Assembly (NCBI RefSeq): GCF_014126615.1 | Contig: NZ_CP059896.1 | Location: 3,172,501 to 3,236,500, forward strand | DNA: 64,000 nt | Source of the DNA: Ciceribacter thiooxidans | GTDB lineage: Bacteria > Pseudomonadota > Alphaproteobacteria > Rhizobiales > Rhizobiaceae | Direction: 5' to 3' | In this document: in pieces, positions 44,182 to 53,430 of the stretch | How positions within the stretch are numbered: the stretch's first letter is position 1 | Layout of the letters: every line of letters starts with the position of its first letter | Translations under genes and position numbers: made by a program | The notes under the pieces: model-generated | Database searches by the model: none | What the model was told of the DNA's origin: nothing | Seen by the model: the letters and a program-made list of their open reading frames with translations, nothing else

Positions 44182-45540
44182 TCACTGCGATCGCACAACT
44201 TCATTCCATCGAGCCGTCGCCGTGCGGATGGAAACACCCGCAGCAGCGGCGAGCGCCGACCGCGTTACGGTCTCGCCGGATGCAACAAGCCGCTGGTGGG
44301 CTTCTCGCAGCCGCTGGAGCGTGTTCGCGCCCTTGGCTTTGCCTGAATGCCGTCCGCCCGCCGCCTGTCGCTCAGTGACCGTCTTCAGGCCATCCACGAC
44401 ATCGAGCAGCTTGCCACGGTTCACGGACTTGCCTTCGAGCTTCACCGGGTCGAAGTTCGCGACCAGATAGTCGGCGACCTTCGCCGTCACGTAGCTGACG
44501 GTCTTGTCGTCATGCCCGCTCTTGTCGGCATAGTCTGCAAGTGCCTCATGGAGATGATCGGCCAGAGTGGCACGGCTGCCGCGCATCCGGGCATCCGCTC
44601 CGAAATGCCATTCGGCCAGGAGCCGCTGGCCTTCCGTGCGCAGCGCGTCGAAGATCGCGTTCGATGCCGTCAGGCCGAGCCCGGATTGCGCCGCCGCCGC
44701 CCTCCGGACGAGAACCGCCCGCCCGGCGCTGGTGTCCACGTAGTCGGTGTATTCCGACAGGGTTGGCCAGATGCCGTCGTTCGGTGTCATCGTGTGCCAG
44801 AAGGGCGATGTCGGACATTTCATGCGCCCGGTCATCGTCGGAGCGGCAGGGTCCGCGCCGAGATCGAGCAGCGCCGCAGCCAGCCCGCGCGCCACGGCAT
44901 CGAACAGTTGAATTGGCTTGCGCCGGCATCGCTTGTCGTCGCTCCGCCAGACCGCCGATCCCGGAGGAAGCAGCCACACGAAATGCGGGCGGGAGTAGCG
45001 GCCATCATCCAGCAGGTCGCCGACGATGATGTGCGGCAAACACGGGACTCGGCCATCACGTACCTGTTCCGTGAGGGCCGCAAGGCATGCGGCAGGACTC
45101 AGGAATATGCCGTCGCAGTCCACGCGCAGCGCCGCCATGAACTCCCTGTTCAGCTCGATATAGGGGAAGTCGAGCGTCAGAATCTTTTGCGGGCACTGGT
45201 TCTCCAGATGGGCCTTATCCCACGAGGCCCGCGCGCGGCTGCCTTTCGGAACGAGCGTCACAAAATACTTCAGGACCGGATTGTCTTCCGATCGTAGTCC
45301 CATTTCGTGAACGCCTTTCCGCCACCGGCCGCCGATCTGGCGTTCACCAAACTGGTGATATCCCTGCGCCAGGCGCTGTTGTACAAGCAGGCGCTGTTCG
45401 GCTGCCTGCCGTGCGAAGATCGCCTGATCCCAGTCCGATATCCTGCTGTCGCGCCGATCGCGTTCTTCCGCTTTCCGGATACGCTCCCGGCGGGCAAGTC
45501 TCTGGGCCTCGGCATAACGTGTTTCGAACCCGTCCATGCC
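44182..45540 (-). CDS. Replication initiation protein with primase (AEP-like) domain
   Basis: About 452 residues from the ATG at 45540. ALRVDCDGIFLS gives the hhDxD metal motif and YSRPHFVWLLP the sxH motif of archaeo-eukaryotic-type primases; GADPAAPTMTGRMKCP fits the RepA/Replicase family of ColE2-like plasmids. A C-terminal winged-helix end (VTRSALAAAAGVSIRTATARWNE) would bind the origin. A longer GTG start at 45627 is possible, but a hairpin covers it. It would let the excised circle replicate. Confidence 0.78.
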   Translation of the reverse strand, partial: GMDGFETRYAEAQRLARRERIRKAEERDRRDSRISDWDQAIFARQAAEQRLLVQQRLAQGYHQFGERQIGGRWRKGVHEMGLRSEDNPVLKYFVTLVPKGSRARASWDKAHLENQCPQKILTLDFPYIELNREFMAALRVDCDGIFLSPAACLAALTEQVRDGRVPCLPHIIVGDLLDDGRYSRPHFVWLLPPGSAVWRSDDKRCRRKPIQLFDAVARGLAAALLDLGADPAAPTMTGRMKCPTSPFWHTMTPNDGIWPTLSEYTDYVDTSAGRAVLVRRAAAAQSGLGLTASNAIFDALRTEGQRLLAEWHFGADARMRGSRATLADHLHEALADYADKSGHDDKTVSYVTAKVADYLVANFDPVKLEGKSVNRGKLLDVVDGLKTVTERQAAGGRHSGKAKGANTLQRLREAHQRLVASGETVTRSALAAAAGVSIRTATARWNEVVRSQ

Positions 45541-45597
45541 GTTCGAGAGGTTCGGCCCAAATTGTTGACACTGGAGGGTATGAAAGTCTTGTGAAGT

Positions 45598-45634
45598 GGC
45601 TGGGATATGTCCCAGCCTCCGGCTCACCGAGCCG
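45598..45634. repeat. Two adjacent hairpins upstream of rep
   Basis: GGCTGGGA-TATG-TCCCAGCC (45598-45617) and CGGCTC-ACC-GAGCCG (45620-45634) are both perfect. They lie 58-94 bases before the rep ATG, within its likely leader, and could regulate Rep translation or mark an origin. Confidence 0.5.
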
Positions 45635-45686
45635 TTTCAGGGTGCTTTACAAACTTTTCGCCGTCGTTCATCATTTTCGAACAATC

Positions 45687-45737
45687 CATGAAAAAGCCGC
45701 CGAGGGTACCAGCCCAGTGACAGCGGCTTTTTTCATG
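45687..45737. terminator. Terminator-like hairpin between rep and the plus-strand gene
   Basis: A 14-base arm CATGAAAAAGCCGC (45687-45700) pairs with GCGGCTTTTTTCATG (45723-45737) with one extra T. It carries A- and T-runs on both strands. It lies upstream of both divergent genes, so attenuation or an origin structure is also possible. Confidence 0.55.
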
Positions 45738-45844
45738 CTCGATCGTCGGCGCGATCCGGTCAACCGGGCACCGAGATCGTTCCGCATACGAAACGACAAA
45801 GTCAGCCCCCACCGGAGCAGCAGCCATCGCAACAGCAACGCCAG

Positions 45845-45909
45845 ATTTCGTGAGTCACGAAATCTCATTGCATCTTGCGTGCTCCGTCCTACAATTCGTG
45901 AGTCACGAA
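45845..45909. promoter_or_regulatory. Two identical palindromic operators
   Basis: TTCGTGA-G-TCACGAA occurs twice, centred on 45854 and 45902, 48 bases apart. The first copy extends to 19 palindromic bases. The second ends 12 bases before the start of the next gene, so a bound protein would block it. They are probably autoregulator sites or replication-control sites. Confidence 0.6.
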
Positions 45910-45921
45910 AGGGAGTGGACG

Positions 45922-46323
45922 ATGGTTGGGCGGAAGCGGATCGGTGAGCAGGCGATGACAGCGGCGGAGCGGCAGCGGCGGAAACGGCACCTTGAAGAAG
46001 CACGTGCGCAGCGAGCCCAGCAAGCGCGGGAGGCACTGGCAGAAGCCAGCGACACCCTGACGGGATTGTGGAACAGGCTGAACGGCAGGGAGAAGTTCCG
46101 CGAAATCCACGCGGTAATCGGCCGAGCGGGCGATCTGTGTCGCCGCGCCAAGTTTCTTCTGGAGCCCGTCTATCACCTACCTGTATCTACGGATGAGCCG
46201 CGCCGCTTGATCTGCGGCAGCAGCGACTACGTGCACGTTGCCAACAGCCTAACTTTCACTCTCATACATGAAGAGCGTCGGTGCCCCGAGTGCGCGAGGC
46301 GCCGCCACGAGTTCTATCCGTGA
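45922..46323 (+). CDS. Hypothetical basic protein with helical N-terminus, 133 residues
   Basis: GGGAG precedes the ATG at 45922. Basic N-terminal sequence (MVGRKRIGEQAMTAAERQRRKR) and a long Ala/Arg/Glu helix are followed by a globular end with CECARR-like cysteines (RRLICGSS, CPECARRRHEF). AERQRRKR-type segments occur in small plasmid DNA-binding proteins. Twin palindromes directly upstream suggest it may regulate itself. The in-frame start at 45850 would include an operator. Confidence 0.62.
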   Translation: MVGRKRIGEQAMTAAERQRRKRHLEEARAQRAQQAREALAEASDTLTGLWNRLNGREKFREIHAVIGRAGDLCRRAKFLLEPVYHLPVSTDEPRRLICGSSDYVHVANSLTFTLIHEERRCPECARRRHEFYP

Positions 46324-46395
46324 TCTGGTAGCCCCCTTGCACCCCATCACCCTCCGCGCGATATGGTGCGAGACCTCATCACATTGGGAGTATAC

Positions 46396-46827
46396 GTGAC
46401 CTCTTCCCAAACGTCCGAGCAGCGCAGCAGGAATATGTCGCGTATCCGAAGCAAGGACACCGCGCCAGAACTGAAAGTTCGCCGGCTGGTGCATTCGCTC
46501 GGCTACCGCTACCGCCTTCACCGCAAGGATTTGCCCGGTAAACCTGATCTGGTCTTCGGCCCCCGGAAGAAGATCGTCGAGGTTAGAGGCTGCTACTGGC
46601 ATGCCCACCTGAGATACGAGCCCGGGTGCCCCGAGGCTCGTTCTCCATCCAAATCGAATACAGGATATTGGGGCCCCAAGATGGATCGCAATGTGGAACG
46701 CGATACGGCCAATCTGGCCAAACTCCATGCCCTTGGATGGGATGTTCTGATCCTGTGGGAATGCGAGCTACGGGATATGGAATCCGTCGAAGATCGGATT
46801 CGCGACTTTCTAGGGGCACGGACATAA
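46396..46827 (+). CDS. vsr: Very short patch repair endonuclease (Vsr)
   Basis: About 143 residues. The T:G mismatch nicking enzyme motifs are present: DTAPELKVRRLVHSLGYRYR, LHRKDLPGKPDLVF (catalytic Asp), VEVRGCYWHAH (metal/zinc histidine; the first His of the usual HGCFWH is Arg here), and GWDVLILWECEL. It protects against C-to-T mutation caused by deamination at sites of the adjacent cytosine methylase. The GTG at 46396 is preceded by GGGAG; an ATG at 46363 is the alternative start. Confidence 0.9.
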   Translation: MTSSQTSEQRSRNMSRIRSKDTAPELKVRRLVHSLGYRYRLHRKDLPGKPDLVFGPRKKIVEVRGCYWHAHLRYEPGCPEARSPSKSNTGYWGPKMDRNVERDTANLAKLHALGWDVLILWECELRDMESVEDRIRDFLGART

Positions 46828-46966
46828 ATCTGTGGGTTCTTCGTTCGTTCCCCAGGGTAAGTTTCGGTAAACCATCTATCAATACCTTGACCGAAGAAGC
46901 CGTTGCGCTGATTCCGTTGGCGTGCTATCGCGGCGATGTTCTTATTTTGTTCCTGCGGGAGGCCCC

Positions 46967-47932
46967 ATGACACTCTCCTCTCTTGAAATGTGCGCTGGCG
47001 CTGGTGGTCAGGCCAGAGGCCTTGAATTGGCCGGCTTTGATCACGCCGGAGTTGTCGAGCTCGATCGTGACTGCTGCAATACATTGCGACTCAACAGGCC
47101 GAATTGGACTGTTCATGAGGAAGACCTGTCGCTCTTCGAAGGCGGCGGATACAAGGGCATCGATCTACTGGCCGGAGGCTTGCCATGCCCTCCGTTCTCC
47201 ATTGCAGGCAAGCAGCTCGGCGACAAGGATGAGAGGAACCTGTTCCCTGCCGCGATCCGGCTGGTCGATGAGACAAAGCCTCGGGCCATCATGATCGAGA
47301 ACGTCCGAGGCTTCCTCGGTGCGGTATTCGAAGACTATCGTGGATTCATCCGGGCAGAGCTCAAGAAGCTCGGATACGAGGCTCACTGGCGCCTCTTCAA
47401 TGCCTCGGACTACGGCGTGCCGCAGCTTCGGCCGCGCGTGATCATCGTTGCCCTCCGTGATGACATCAAAGACCGCTTTGAATGGCCCACGCCTTCCACA
47501 GCCGATGCGCCCACGGTTGGCGAGACACTGGTCGACCTGATGGCCGCCAACGGCTGGAAGGGAGCAAAAGCGTGGGCGAAGCGAGCGAACGACGTAGCGC
47601 CGACGCTCGTGGGTGGCAGCAAGAAGCACGGCGGCCCAGACCTTGGCCCGACGCGTGCCAAACGCGCATGGGCGACACTTGGGGTCAATGGCAAGGGACT
47701 TGCTGACGAGGCTCCTGATCGCGACTTTGTCGGCATGCCCAAGCTCACGGTGAGGATGGCGGCGAGAATTCAAGGATTCGACGACCAGTGGCAGTTCGCT
47801 GGACGCAAAACGGCATCATACAGGCAAGTCGGTAATGCCTTCCCGCCTCCGGTGGCAAAGGCCGTCGCGGAAAGGCTGCATGCGGCGATTACGAGCCGCG
47901 CCATATATCCCACTTCGGCACTGTCGGCCTGA
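46967..47932 (+). CDS. DNA (cytosine-5-)-methyltransferase
   Basis: A 321-residue C5 methylase. Motif I is EMCAGAGGQARGLELAG, motif IV LLAGGLPCPPFS with catalytic Cys74, motif VI IENVRG, motif VIII QLRPRVIIVAL, and motif X YRQVGNAFPPPVAKAVAERL. GGGAGG precedes the ATG at 46967. It lies between Vsr and a NaeI-like endonuclease, 42 bases before the latter, making a complete type II system. If the specificity equals NaeI the target is GCCGGC; this is inference. Confidence 0.93.
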   Translation: MTLSSLEMCAGAGGQARGLELAGFDHAGVVELDRDCCNTLRLNRPNWTVHEEDLSLFEGGGYKGIDLLAGGLPCPPFSIAGKQLGDKDERNLFPAAIRLVDETKPRAIMIENVRGFLGAVFEDYRGFIRAELKKLGYEAHWRLFNASDYGVPQLRPRVIIVALRDDIKDRFEWPTPSTADAPTVGETLVDLMAANGWKGAKAWAKRANDVAPTLVGGSKKHGGPDLGPTRAKRAWATLGVNGKGLADEAPDRDFVGMPKLTVRMAARIQGFDDQWQFAGRKTASYRQVGNAFPPPVAKAVAERLHAAITSRAIYPTSALSA

Positions 47933-47974
47933 CGGATTAACCAATCAATAACCATGCCCTGAAATCATCGGGGC

Positions 47975-48847
47975 ATGTCACAAGCCCCTCTTGATTCGTC
48001 ACATCCGGACTATGCGGAACTCGCTCCGCTTGTTGCCGCCATCCTAGAGCACGGCGGAGGATATGATGCCTTCGCCGAGAAGGTGCCCGTGCTAATCCGG
48101 CAGGCCTTCGACGAAGTCATAGACGCTCCCAGAACCAACAGGTTCACCCTCGCTGAGATCGAGAAGACCGAGAAGACATATCTCGGCACCAAGGTTGAGA
48201 TCCTGCTTCGCAACTATCTCAAGATACCGAAGGGAAAGATTCTCGACATGCTGATCCATGGCGTCGAGGTTGACATAAAAAACACAGTCGGCCGGAACTG
48301 GATGGTTCCAACGGAGAGCCTGAACCGTCCAGCGTTCTTGATCAGAGCCAACGAAAAGACGGCATTGTGCGACGTTGGCATGGTTATCTTCCGGCCTGAC
48401 TACCTGACCATCAGCGCGAACAAGGATGCCAAGAAACAGCTTGCAGCAGCACACCATTCCGACATCTGGTGGATTCTTCAATCTCATCCGTACCCGCCGA
48501 ATTTCTGGGAAGTGCTCTCAGTGACAGAGAGGGATGCGATCATGTCGGCCGGCGGCGGCAAGAACCGGATCGCTGCATTGTTCGAAAAGATACAGCGTCA
48601 GCCGATATCACGGCTCCAAGTCCAGGCGCTCGCGCAGCAGCACGATTACATGAAGCGTATCCGGAGGAACGGCGGCGCGCGTGATGTGCTTGCGCCGAAG
48701 GGGATCGCCCTCCTCTGGGGGCAAGGTGACCGCTCCACGATCGAAGCGCTCAAGCTAGCGCCAGTGACTGCGGACGAGTTCATATCTGTTACACCAGAGA
48801 CGGTCGAAGAAGAAGTCCTGCTACGGAAGGCCGGCCACATTGATTGA
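47975..48847 (+). CDS. NaeI-like type II restriction endonuclease
   Basis: A 290-residue protein. The active-site residues have the same spacing as those of NaeI as I recall them (Glu70, Asp86, Asp95, Lys97): here Glu75 in GTKVEILL, Asp91 in KILDMLIHG, and Asp100 and Lys102 in VEVDIKNT. The C-terminal part should be the second DNA-binding (topoisomerase-like) domain of this two-site enzyme. It is downstream of the methylase in the same direction. It is the last gene before the right junction. Confidence 0.82.
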   Translation: MSQAPLDSSHPDYAELAPLVAAILEHGGGYDAFAEKVPVLIRQAFDEVIDAPRTNRFTLAEIEKTEKTYLGTKVEILLRNYLKIPKGKILDMLIHGVEVDIKNTVGRNWMVPTESLNRPAFLIRANEKTALCDVGMVIFRPDYLTISANKDAKKQLAAAHHSDIWWILQSHPYPPNFWEVLSVTERDAIMSAGGGKNRIAALFEKIQRQPISRLQVQALAQQHDYMKRIRRNGGARDVLAPKGIALLWGQGDRSTIEALKLAPVTADEFISVTPETVEEEVLLRKAGHID

Positions 48848-48863
48848 GCATGGGCACCCTCAA

Positions 48864-49577
48864 TCAATTACGAGCTGCTAGCCGGCCCCAGGTTCCCGAG
48901 CCTCCCGGGATACTGTTTTTAATGTAGCACAATATCAACAGGTTATGGCCGCCGGCGGCCGCCACTTCGAGTGCACGCTTCGCACTCTCTTGCCCGCGAA
49001 TGTCGGAGAGATCGGGCAAATTGGCCGAAAGCGCGCGAACCGCGGGCTCCGGCCGGGAGAGGACCTGGGTTCCACGAAAATGATTGGCGAGCGCGATCAG
49101 GCTGCGCGGCGCCAGAATATCGATCTCCGCCCCGGCCCAGGCCGCCTCGGGTCCGCTGTCGGCCGGGCAGATCAGACCCTTGCCAAGCGCATTGGCGCCG
49201 ATCGCCGCAGGCAAGGCGCCGGCAATCGGGGCAATCGTTCCGTCGAGATTGAGTTCGCCGATGACCACGTAGTCGGAAAGCGCGTCACCGGGTATCGCGC
49301 CCAGGGCCGCCATCAGGCCGAGCGCGATGGGAAGGTCGAAATGCGAGCCTTCCTTCGGCAGATCCGCCGGTGCGAGATTAACGGTGACCCGCTTGGGCGG
49401 CAAGGCAAGCCCCGAGGCATGTAAGGCGGCCTGCACCCGCTCGCGGCTTTCGGCGACCGCCTTGTCGGGCAGGCCGACGATCTGCATACCGATCTTGCCC
49501 GGCGCGACCATCACCTGAACGTCGACTGGTACCCCTTCGATGCCCTGAAACGCAACCGTACTGACACGCGCAACCAT
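48864..49577 (-). pseudogene. comM: comM/yifB, 5' fragment
   Basis: The start MVARVSTVAFQGIEGVPVDV and KRVTVNLAPADLPKEGSHFDLPIAL are the ComM N-terminal Lon-like domain. About 213 native residues run to AAAGGHNLL, then 24 foreign codons from the element end the frame at 48864. The Walker A ATPase is left on the other side of the island. I used the ATG at 49577, as in family members. It follows gshB on the same strand, 200 bases away. ComM activity is expected to be lost while the island is integrated. Confidence 0.93.
48921..48937. other. attR junction of the island
   Basis: AATGTAGCA at 48921-48929 is the inverse of the left-end TGCTACATT, and the shared core ATCA is at 48934-48937. To the right the comM frame continues without loss. 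The outer flanks joined through ATCA read His-Asn-Leu-Leu-Met-Val-Gly-Pro. Confidence 0.75.
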
Positions 49578-49777
49578 CGCCCGCCCCCTCGATCTGCCCC
49601 CTGGCATGGCGGAAAATACATCTTTCGCGCGCTGCCGATCGAACAGTGACACGGATTTCGGGCAATGACAAGAACATTTGCGGAACAAAATCACGCAATA
49701 TTCCCGCACAGGTTTTAGCTCGGTTGTATCCGAGAACAGATGTCGTACGCCGCGGGCCGTAACCGTGCCCGGCAGTC

Positions 49778-50725
49778 TCAGGCGCGCTTTCTCTCGATTG
49801 CATCCCAAAGCAGGGCGGCAATGTCCGCGCCGCCAAAGCGCTTCACTTCACGGAGGCCAGTCGGCGACGTGACGTTGATTTCCGTCATGTAATCGCCGAT
49901 CACGTCGATGCCGACCAGCAGAAAGCCGCGCTCTCTCAGCGCCGGACCGATCCTCGCACAGATCTCGCGCTCGCGCGCCGTCAGTTCCGTCGCCTCGGCG
50001 CGCCCGCCGACATGCATGTTGGAACGGCTGTCGGTCTCGGCCGGCACACGGTTGATTGCGCCCACCGGGTCCCCGTCGACGAGGATGATGCGCTTGTCGC
50101 CCTTGCGGACATCCGGCAGGTAAGCCTGCGCGATGAAGGGCTCGCGGAAGACCTGGTGGAACATTTCCAGCAGCGAGGAGAAGTTGCGGTCGTCGCGGGT
50201 GGTATGGAAGACGCCGGCGCCACCGTTGCCGTAAAGCGGCTTCAGGATGATATCGCCCATTTCCTCGCGAAAGCGCGCGATCTCGTCGTTGTCGCGGGTA
50301 ATCAGGGTCGGCGGCATCAGGTCGGCAAACTCGGTGACGAAGATCTTTTCCGGCGAATTGCGTACCCAGGCCGGATCGTTGACGACGAGCGTCTTGGGGT
50401 GGATGCGCTCCAGCAGGTGCGTCGAGGTGATGTAGGCCATGTCGAAGGGCGGATCCTGGCGCAGCAGCACCACGTCCATGGTCGACAGATCGACACGCTC
50501 CGGCTCGCCCAGGGTGAAGTGGTCGCCCTTGACGTCACGCAGTTCCATCGGCTCGACGGTCGCAAAAACCCGCCCGTCCCGCATGGTCAGCCGGTCAGGC
50601 GTGTAATGGAACAGGCGATATCCGCGCGCTTGTGCCTCCAGGCTCATCGCGAAGGTCGAGTCGCCCGCAATTCCGATGCCGGAAACATGGTCCATCTGGA
50701 CCGCGATATTGGTGATCTTCGCCAT
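49778..50725 (-). CDS. gshB: Glutathione synthetase
   Basis: A 315-residue ATP-grasp enzyme that joins gamma-glutamylcysteine and glycine. Signatures are [18 protein letters not shown], the ATP-binding [33 protein letters not shown], and the metal-binding [15 protein letters not shown]. Length matches E. coli GshB (316). Upstream of comM in direction, downstream of a cupin gene. Confidence 0.96.
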   Translation of the reverse strand: MAKITNIAVQMDHVSGIGIAGDSTFAMSLEAQARGYRLFHYTPDRLTMRDGRVFATVEPMELRDVKGDHFTLGEPERVDLSTMDVVLLRQDPPFDMAYITSTHLLERIHPKTLVVNDPAWVRNSPEKIFVTEFADLMPPTLITRDNDEIARFREEMGDIILKPLYGNGGAGVFHTTRDDRNFSSLLEMFHQVFREPFIAQAYLPDVRKGDKRIILVDGDPVGAINRVPAETDSRSNMHVGGRAEATELTAREREICARIGPALRERGFLLVGIDVIGDYMTEINVTSPTGLREVKRFGGADIAALLWDAIERKRA

Positions 50726-50813
50726 TGCCTGCCCCTTGTTGAAAGCAGGTCAGATGTAGGCCGCCGCCGCTGCGATGGCAACGTCGCGGCGTCCTAATTT
50801 TCTGAACCTCGGT

Positions 50814-51314
50814 TCAGCCGAAGAAACCCCGTCCGGACGGCGAACGCAGCGCATTGCGGATCCTGTAAAGCGTCGCGAGCGGTTCCGGAAACGGCTTGCG
50901 CAGGAAAGCGATCTTGCGGACGTAATTGTCGACCCGCCAGGTGGCCCAGGTGCCGCCGCGGAAATAGGCGATGTCGCCGGCCCTCAGCACCCTTTCGCTG
51001 CCGTCTTCCGCCGTGACGTGGACCTCGCCCTCCTGGATGACGACGGTCTCGTCCCAGCCGAAGTACCAGCGGAACTCGCCGGCGGTGCAGTCCCAGACGG
51101 CCGTCGAGCTCGCCTCATCCGTACTCGTCGAATGATCGCCGACGCGGGCCATCGGGGTCCCCCGGATGATCCAATCCGGATTGATCGGCGCGGGCTTCAG
51201 CACCAGCATGCCGCTGTTTGCGGCAACCACCGGCGCACGTTCTCCGAGATGCCGTTCCTTCGGCAGTGTCGCGAGTGCGCCTGCCATGCTGACGAGAAGA
51301 AGCTTCAAAGCCAT
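50814..51314 (-). CDS. Cupin domain protein (EutQ-like)
   Basis: A 166-residue single cupin of the cupin_3 type: EFRWYFGWDETVVIQEGEVHV, ERVLRAGDIAYFRGG and ATWRVDNYVRKIAFL. Family members often lack enzymatic metal sites and have unknown roles. The start at 51314 (MALKLLLVS) follows GAGGGAG and gives a hydrophobic N-terminus that may be a signal or anchor. Confidence 0.8.
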   Translation of the reverse strand: MALKLLLVSMAGALATLPKERHLGERAPVVAANSGMLVLKPAPINPDWIIRGTPMARVGDHSTSTDEASSTAVWDCTAGEFRWYFGWDETVVIQEGEVHVTAEDGSERVLRAGDIAYFRGGTWATWRVDNYVRKIAFLRKPFPEPLATLYRIRNALRSPSGRGFFG

Positions 51315-51470
51315 AGGCTCTCCCTCAAAAACTTGGTCACATGAGGAAGTAGCAGGCAGACGTGAGAGCACGGTTAGCGCGACCGTTCAAATTTTCTGCA
51401 ACCGTCGACTTTCACCGTATAACGCCGCAGCAACGGATGCGAACAGCATATCTCCGCCCGGCGCGGCGCC

Positions 51471-52568
51471 TCAGGCCGACGTGCCTCGTAGCGCCGATGC
51501 AGGCATGTCGGCCACGGGAACGATCCGCTTGCCGGTCTCGCGGGAGAAGAAATACAGCTGCTTCAGAGGCGCCGCCAACGCCATCGTCGGCGTTATCTCC
51601 GTGTCCAGTCCGAGGGAGACCGTCAGTTGCTGCCCGGAGACGTGGCCGTGAACCAGTCGGTGTGCACCCAGCTCCTCGACATAGTCGACGGCGAAAGGCA
51701 GTGATGGCGCGCTTTTCTCGACGACGGCGAAGTCCTCGGGACGCACGCCAAGGGTGACAGGCCCGGAAACCGCGGTCGGCTGCTCCATCGCGATTTCGGT
51801 CTCGCCGATCCGCAGACGATCATGATCGAGCACTGCGTCCAACAGGTTCATCGCAGGCGATCCGATAAAGCTCGCCACGAAGGTGGAGGCAGGGTTGTGG
51901 TAGACCTCCAGTGGTGTGCCGATCTGCTCGATGCGGCCGGCGTTCAGCACCACCAGACGATCCGCGAGCGTCATCGCCTCCAGCTGGTCATGCGTGACGT
52001 AGATCGATGTCGTACCGAGCCGACGCTGCAATTGCTTGATCTCGCCACGCATGGACACGCGCAGCTTGGCGTCGAGATTGGACAACGGCTCGTCGAAGAG
52101 GAAGGCCGCCGGCTTGCGGACGATCGCGCGCCCCATCGCAACGCGCTGGCGCTGGCCGCCGGAGAGCGCCTTCGGCTTGCGGTCGAGATAGGGATCGAGC
52201 TGCAGCATCCGGGCGGCTTCGGCGACGCGGGCATTGATCTCCGCCTTGGGCGTGCCGCGGTTTTTCAGCCCATAGGCGAGATTGTCGTAGACGCTCATAT
52301 GCGGATAGAGCGCATAATTCTGGAAAACCATGGCGATGTCTCGATCCGCAGGCTCCACGCGATTCACAATCCGGTCACCGATGCTGACGGTGCCGCTCGA
52401 AATGGTTTCGAGCCCCGCCACCATGCGCAGAAGGGTGGACTTGCCGCAGCCGGAGGGCCCTACGAGCACGATGAACTCGCCGTCCGCGATAGAGATCGAA
52501 ATATCCGTTACGGCATGCACACCGCCGGCATACACCTTTCCAACCTTGTCGATGTCGATTGAAGCCAT
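51471..52568 (-). CDS. ugpC: sn-Glycerol-3-phosphate ABC transporter ATP-binding protein
   Basis: A 365-residue MalK-type ATPase. Walker A is [10 protein letters not shown], the ABC signature [16 protein letters not shown], Walker [14 protein letters not shown], with a C-terminal TOBE/regulatory domain ([14 protein letters not shown]). It starts at 52568, two bases after the ugpE stop, and ends the ugpB-A-E-C operon. It energises G3P uptake and probably glycerophosphodiester uptake. Confidence 0.9.
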   Translation of the reverse strand: MASIDIDKVGKVYAGGVHAVTDISISIADGEFIVLVGPSGCGKSTLLRMVAGLETISSGTVSIGDRIVNRVEPADRDIAMVFQNYALYPHMSVYDNLAYGLKNRGTPKAEINARVAEAARMLQLDPYLDRKPKALSGGQRQRVAMGRAIVRKPAAFLFDEPLSNLDAKLRVSMRGEIKQLQRRLGTTSIYVTHDQLEAMTLADRLVVLNAGRIEQIGTPLEVYHNPASTFVASFIGSPAMNLLDAVLDHDRLRIGETEIAMEQPTAVSGPVTLGVRPEDFAVVEKSAPSLPFAVDYVEELGAHRLVHGHVSGQQLTVSLGLDTEITPTMALAAPLKQLYFFSRETGKRIVPVADMPASALRGTSA

Positions 52569-52570
52569 CT

Positions 52571-53419
52571 TCACTTCTCCGTTTCCACAAGGCCTTTTAC
52601 AAAGAGCCGCTGCATAAGAATGACGACCAGTACCGGCGGCAGCATGGCAAGCACGACGGTGGCCATGACCAGGTTCCATTGGGGCTCGGCATCGGCAACT
52701 TCTGACATACGTTTGATGCCCATGACGATGGTGTAATAGCCGGGGTCGGTCGTGACCAGGAGCGGCCAGAGGTACTGGTTCCACCCGTAGATAAAGAGAA
52801 TGACGAAGAGCGCGGCTATGTTGGTCCGGGACAGCGGCAAAAGCACGTCACGAAGAAACTTGAGCGGTCCGGCACCATCGATCCGCGCCGCCTCCAGCAA
52901 CTCATCCGGAACCGTGAGGAAGAACTGACGGAACAGGAAAGTCGCCGTCGCGGAAGCAATCAGCGGGATCGACAAACCGGCATACGAGTCGAGCATCCCG
53001 AGACTGGCAACAACCTGAAAGGTCGGCACGATGCGCACCTCGACCGGCAGCATCAGCGTAACGAAGATGATCCAGAAGCAGAACTGGCGCAGCGGAAAGC
53101 GGAAGTAGACGATCGCAAATGCCGAAAGGAAGGAAATCACGATCTTTCCCACGGCAATCGACAAGGCCATGATCAGGCTGTTGACCAACATCGGCGTGAG
53201 CGGCGGCATCCCGAAGGATCCAAGACCGGACGTCAGCATCTGCCTGTAGTTCTCCAAGCCATGCCCGCCCGGCGTGAGTGGAATCAAGCCGGAGAGAAAA
53301 TCGTTCGGACCGTGTGTGGAGGCGATGAAGGCGATGTAGACCGGCAGGGCGACGGCTGCCACGCCTATAATCAGCACGAGATGTGCCAGTATCTTGAGCC
53401 CGGGCCTGTTCTCAACCAT
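52571..53419 (-). CDS. ugpE: sn-Glycerol-3-phosphate ABC transporter permease UgpE
   Basis: A 282-residue MalG-type permease with six transmembrane helices and the cytoplasmic EAA loop [24 protein letters not shown] that docks the ATPase. [20 protein letters not shown] precedes it. It is 11 bases after ugpA and immediately before ugpC in the operon. Confidence 0.9.
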   Translation of the reverse strand: MVENRPGLKILAHLVLIIGVAAVALPVYIAFIASTHGPNDFLSGLIPLTPGGHGLENYRQMLTSGLGSFGMPPLTPMLVNSLIMALSIAVGKIVISFLSAFAIVYFRFPLRQFCFWIIFVTLMLPVEVRIVPTFQVVASLGMLDSYAGLSIPLIASATATFLFRQFFLTVPDELLEAARIDGAGPLKFLRDVLLPLSRTNIAALFVILFIYGWNQYLWPLLVTTDPGYYTIVMGIKRMSEVADAEPQWNLVMATVVLAMLPPVLVVILMQRLFVKGLVETEK

Positions 53420-53430
53420 CCGCTGCCTCC

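Larger units (their letters stand above)
30629..48937. mobile_element. Integrative mobilizable element inserted in comM, ~18.3 kb
   Basis: The split comM halves mark both ends exactly. The element has a large serine integrase at the left end, a MOBV relaxase, a replication protein with primase motifs, a restriction-modification-Vsr cassette at the right end, and a flagellin/LuxR/Hin-like invertase cargo. No VirB/TraG-type genes are seen, so it is mobilizable and not self-transmissible. Joined ends give a 34-base dyad with 16-base arms matching at 14 positions, as expected for attP of a serine integrase. Comparable use of comM as an insertion site is known from AbaR islands in Acinetobacter, there by transposition. 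Confidence 0.88.

Noticed and set aside
44347..45297. 316-residue plus frame across the Rep gene
   Set aside because: No recognisable domain and biased composition; the minus frame has primase motifs.
30629..48937. Prophage or self-transmissible ICE
   Set aside because: No capsid, tail, terminase or lysis genes, and no type IV secretion or coupling protein. Relaxase plus integrase alone fits a mobilizable element.
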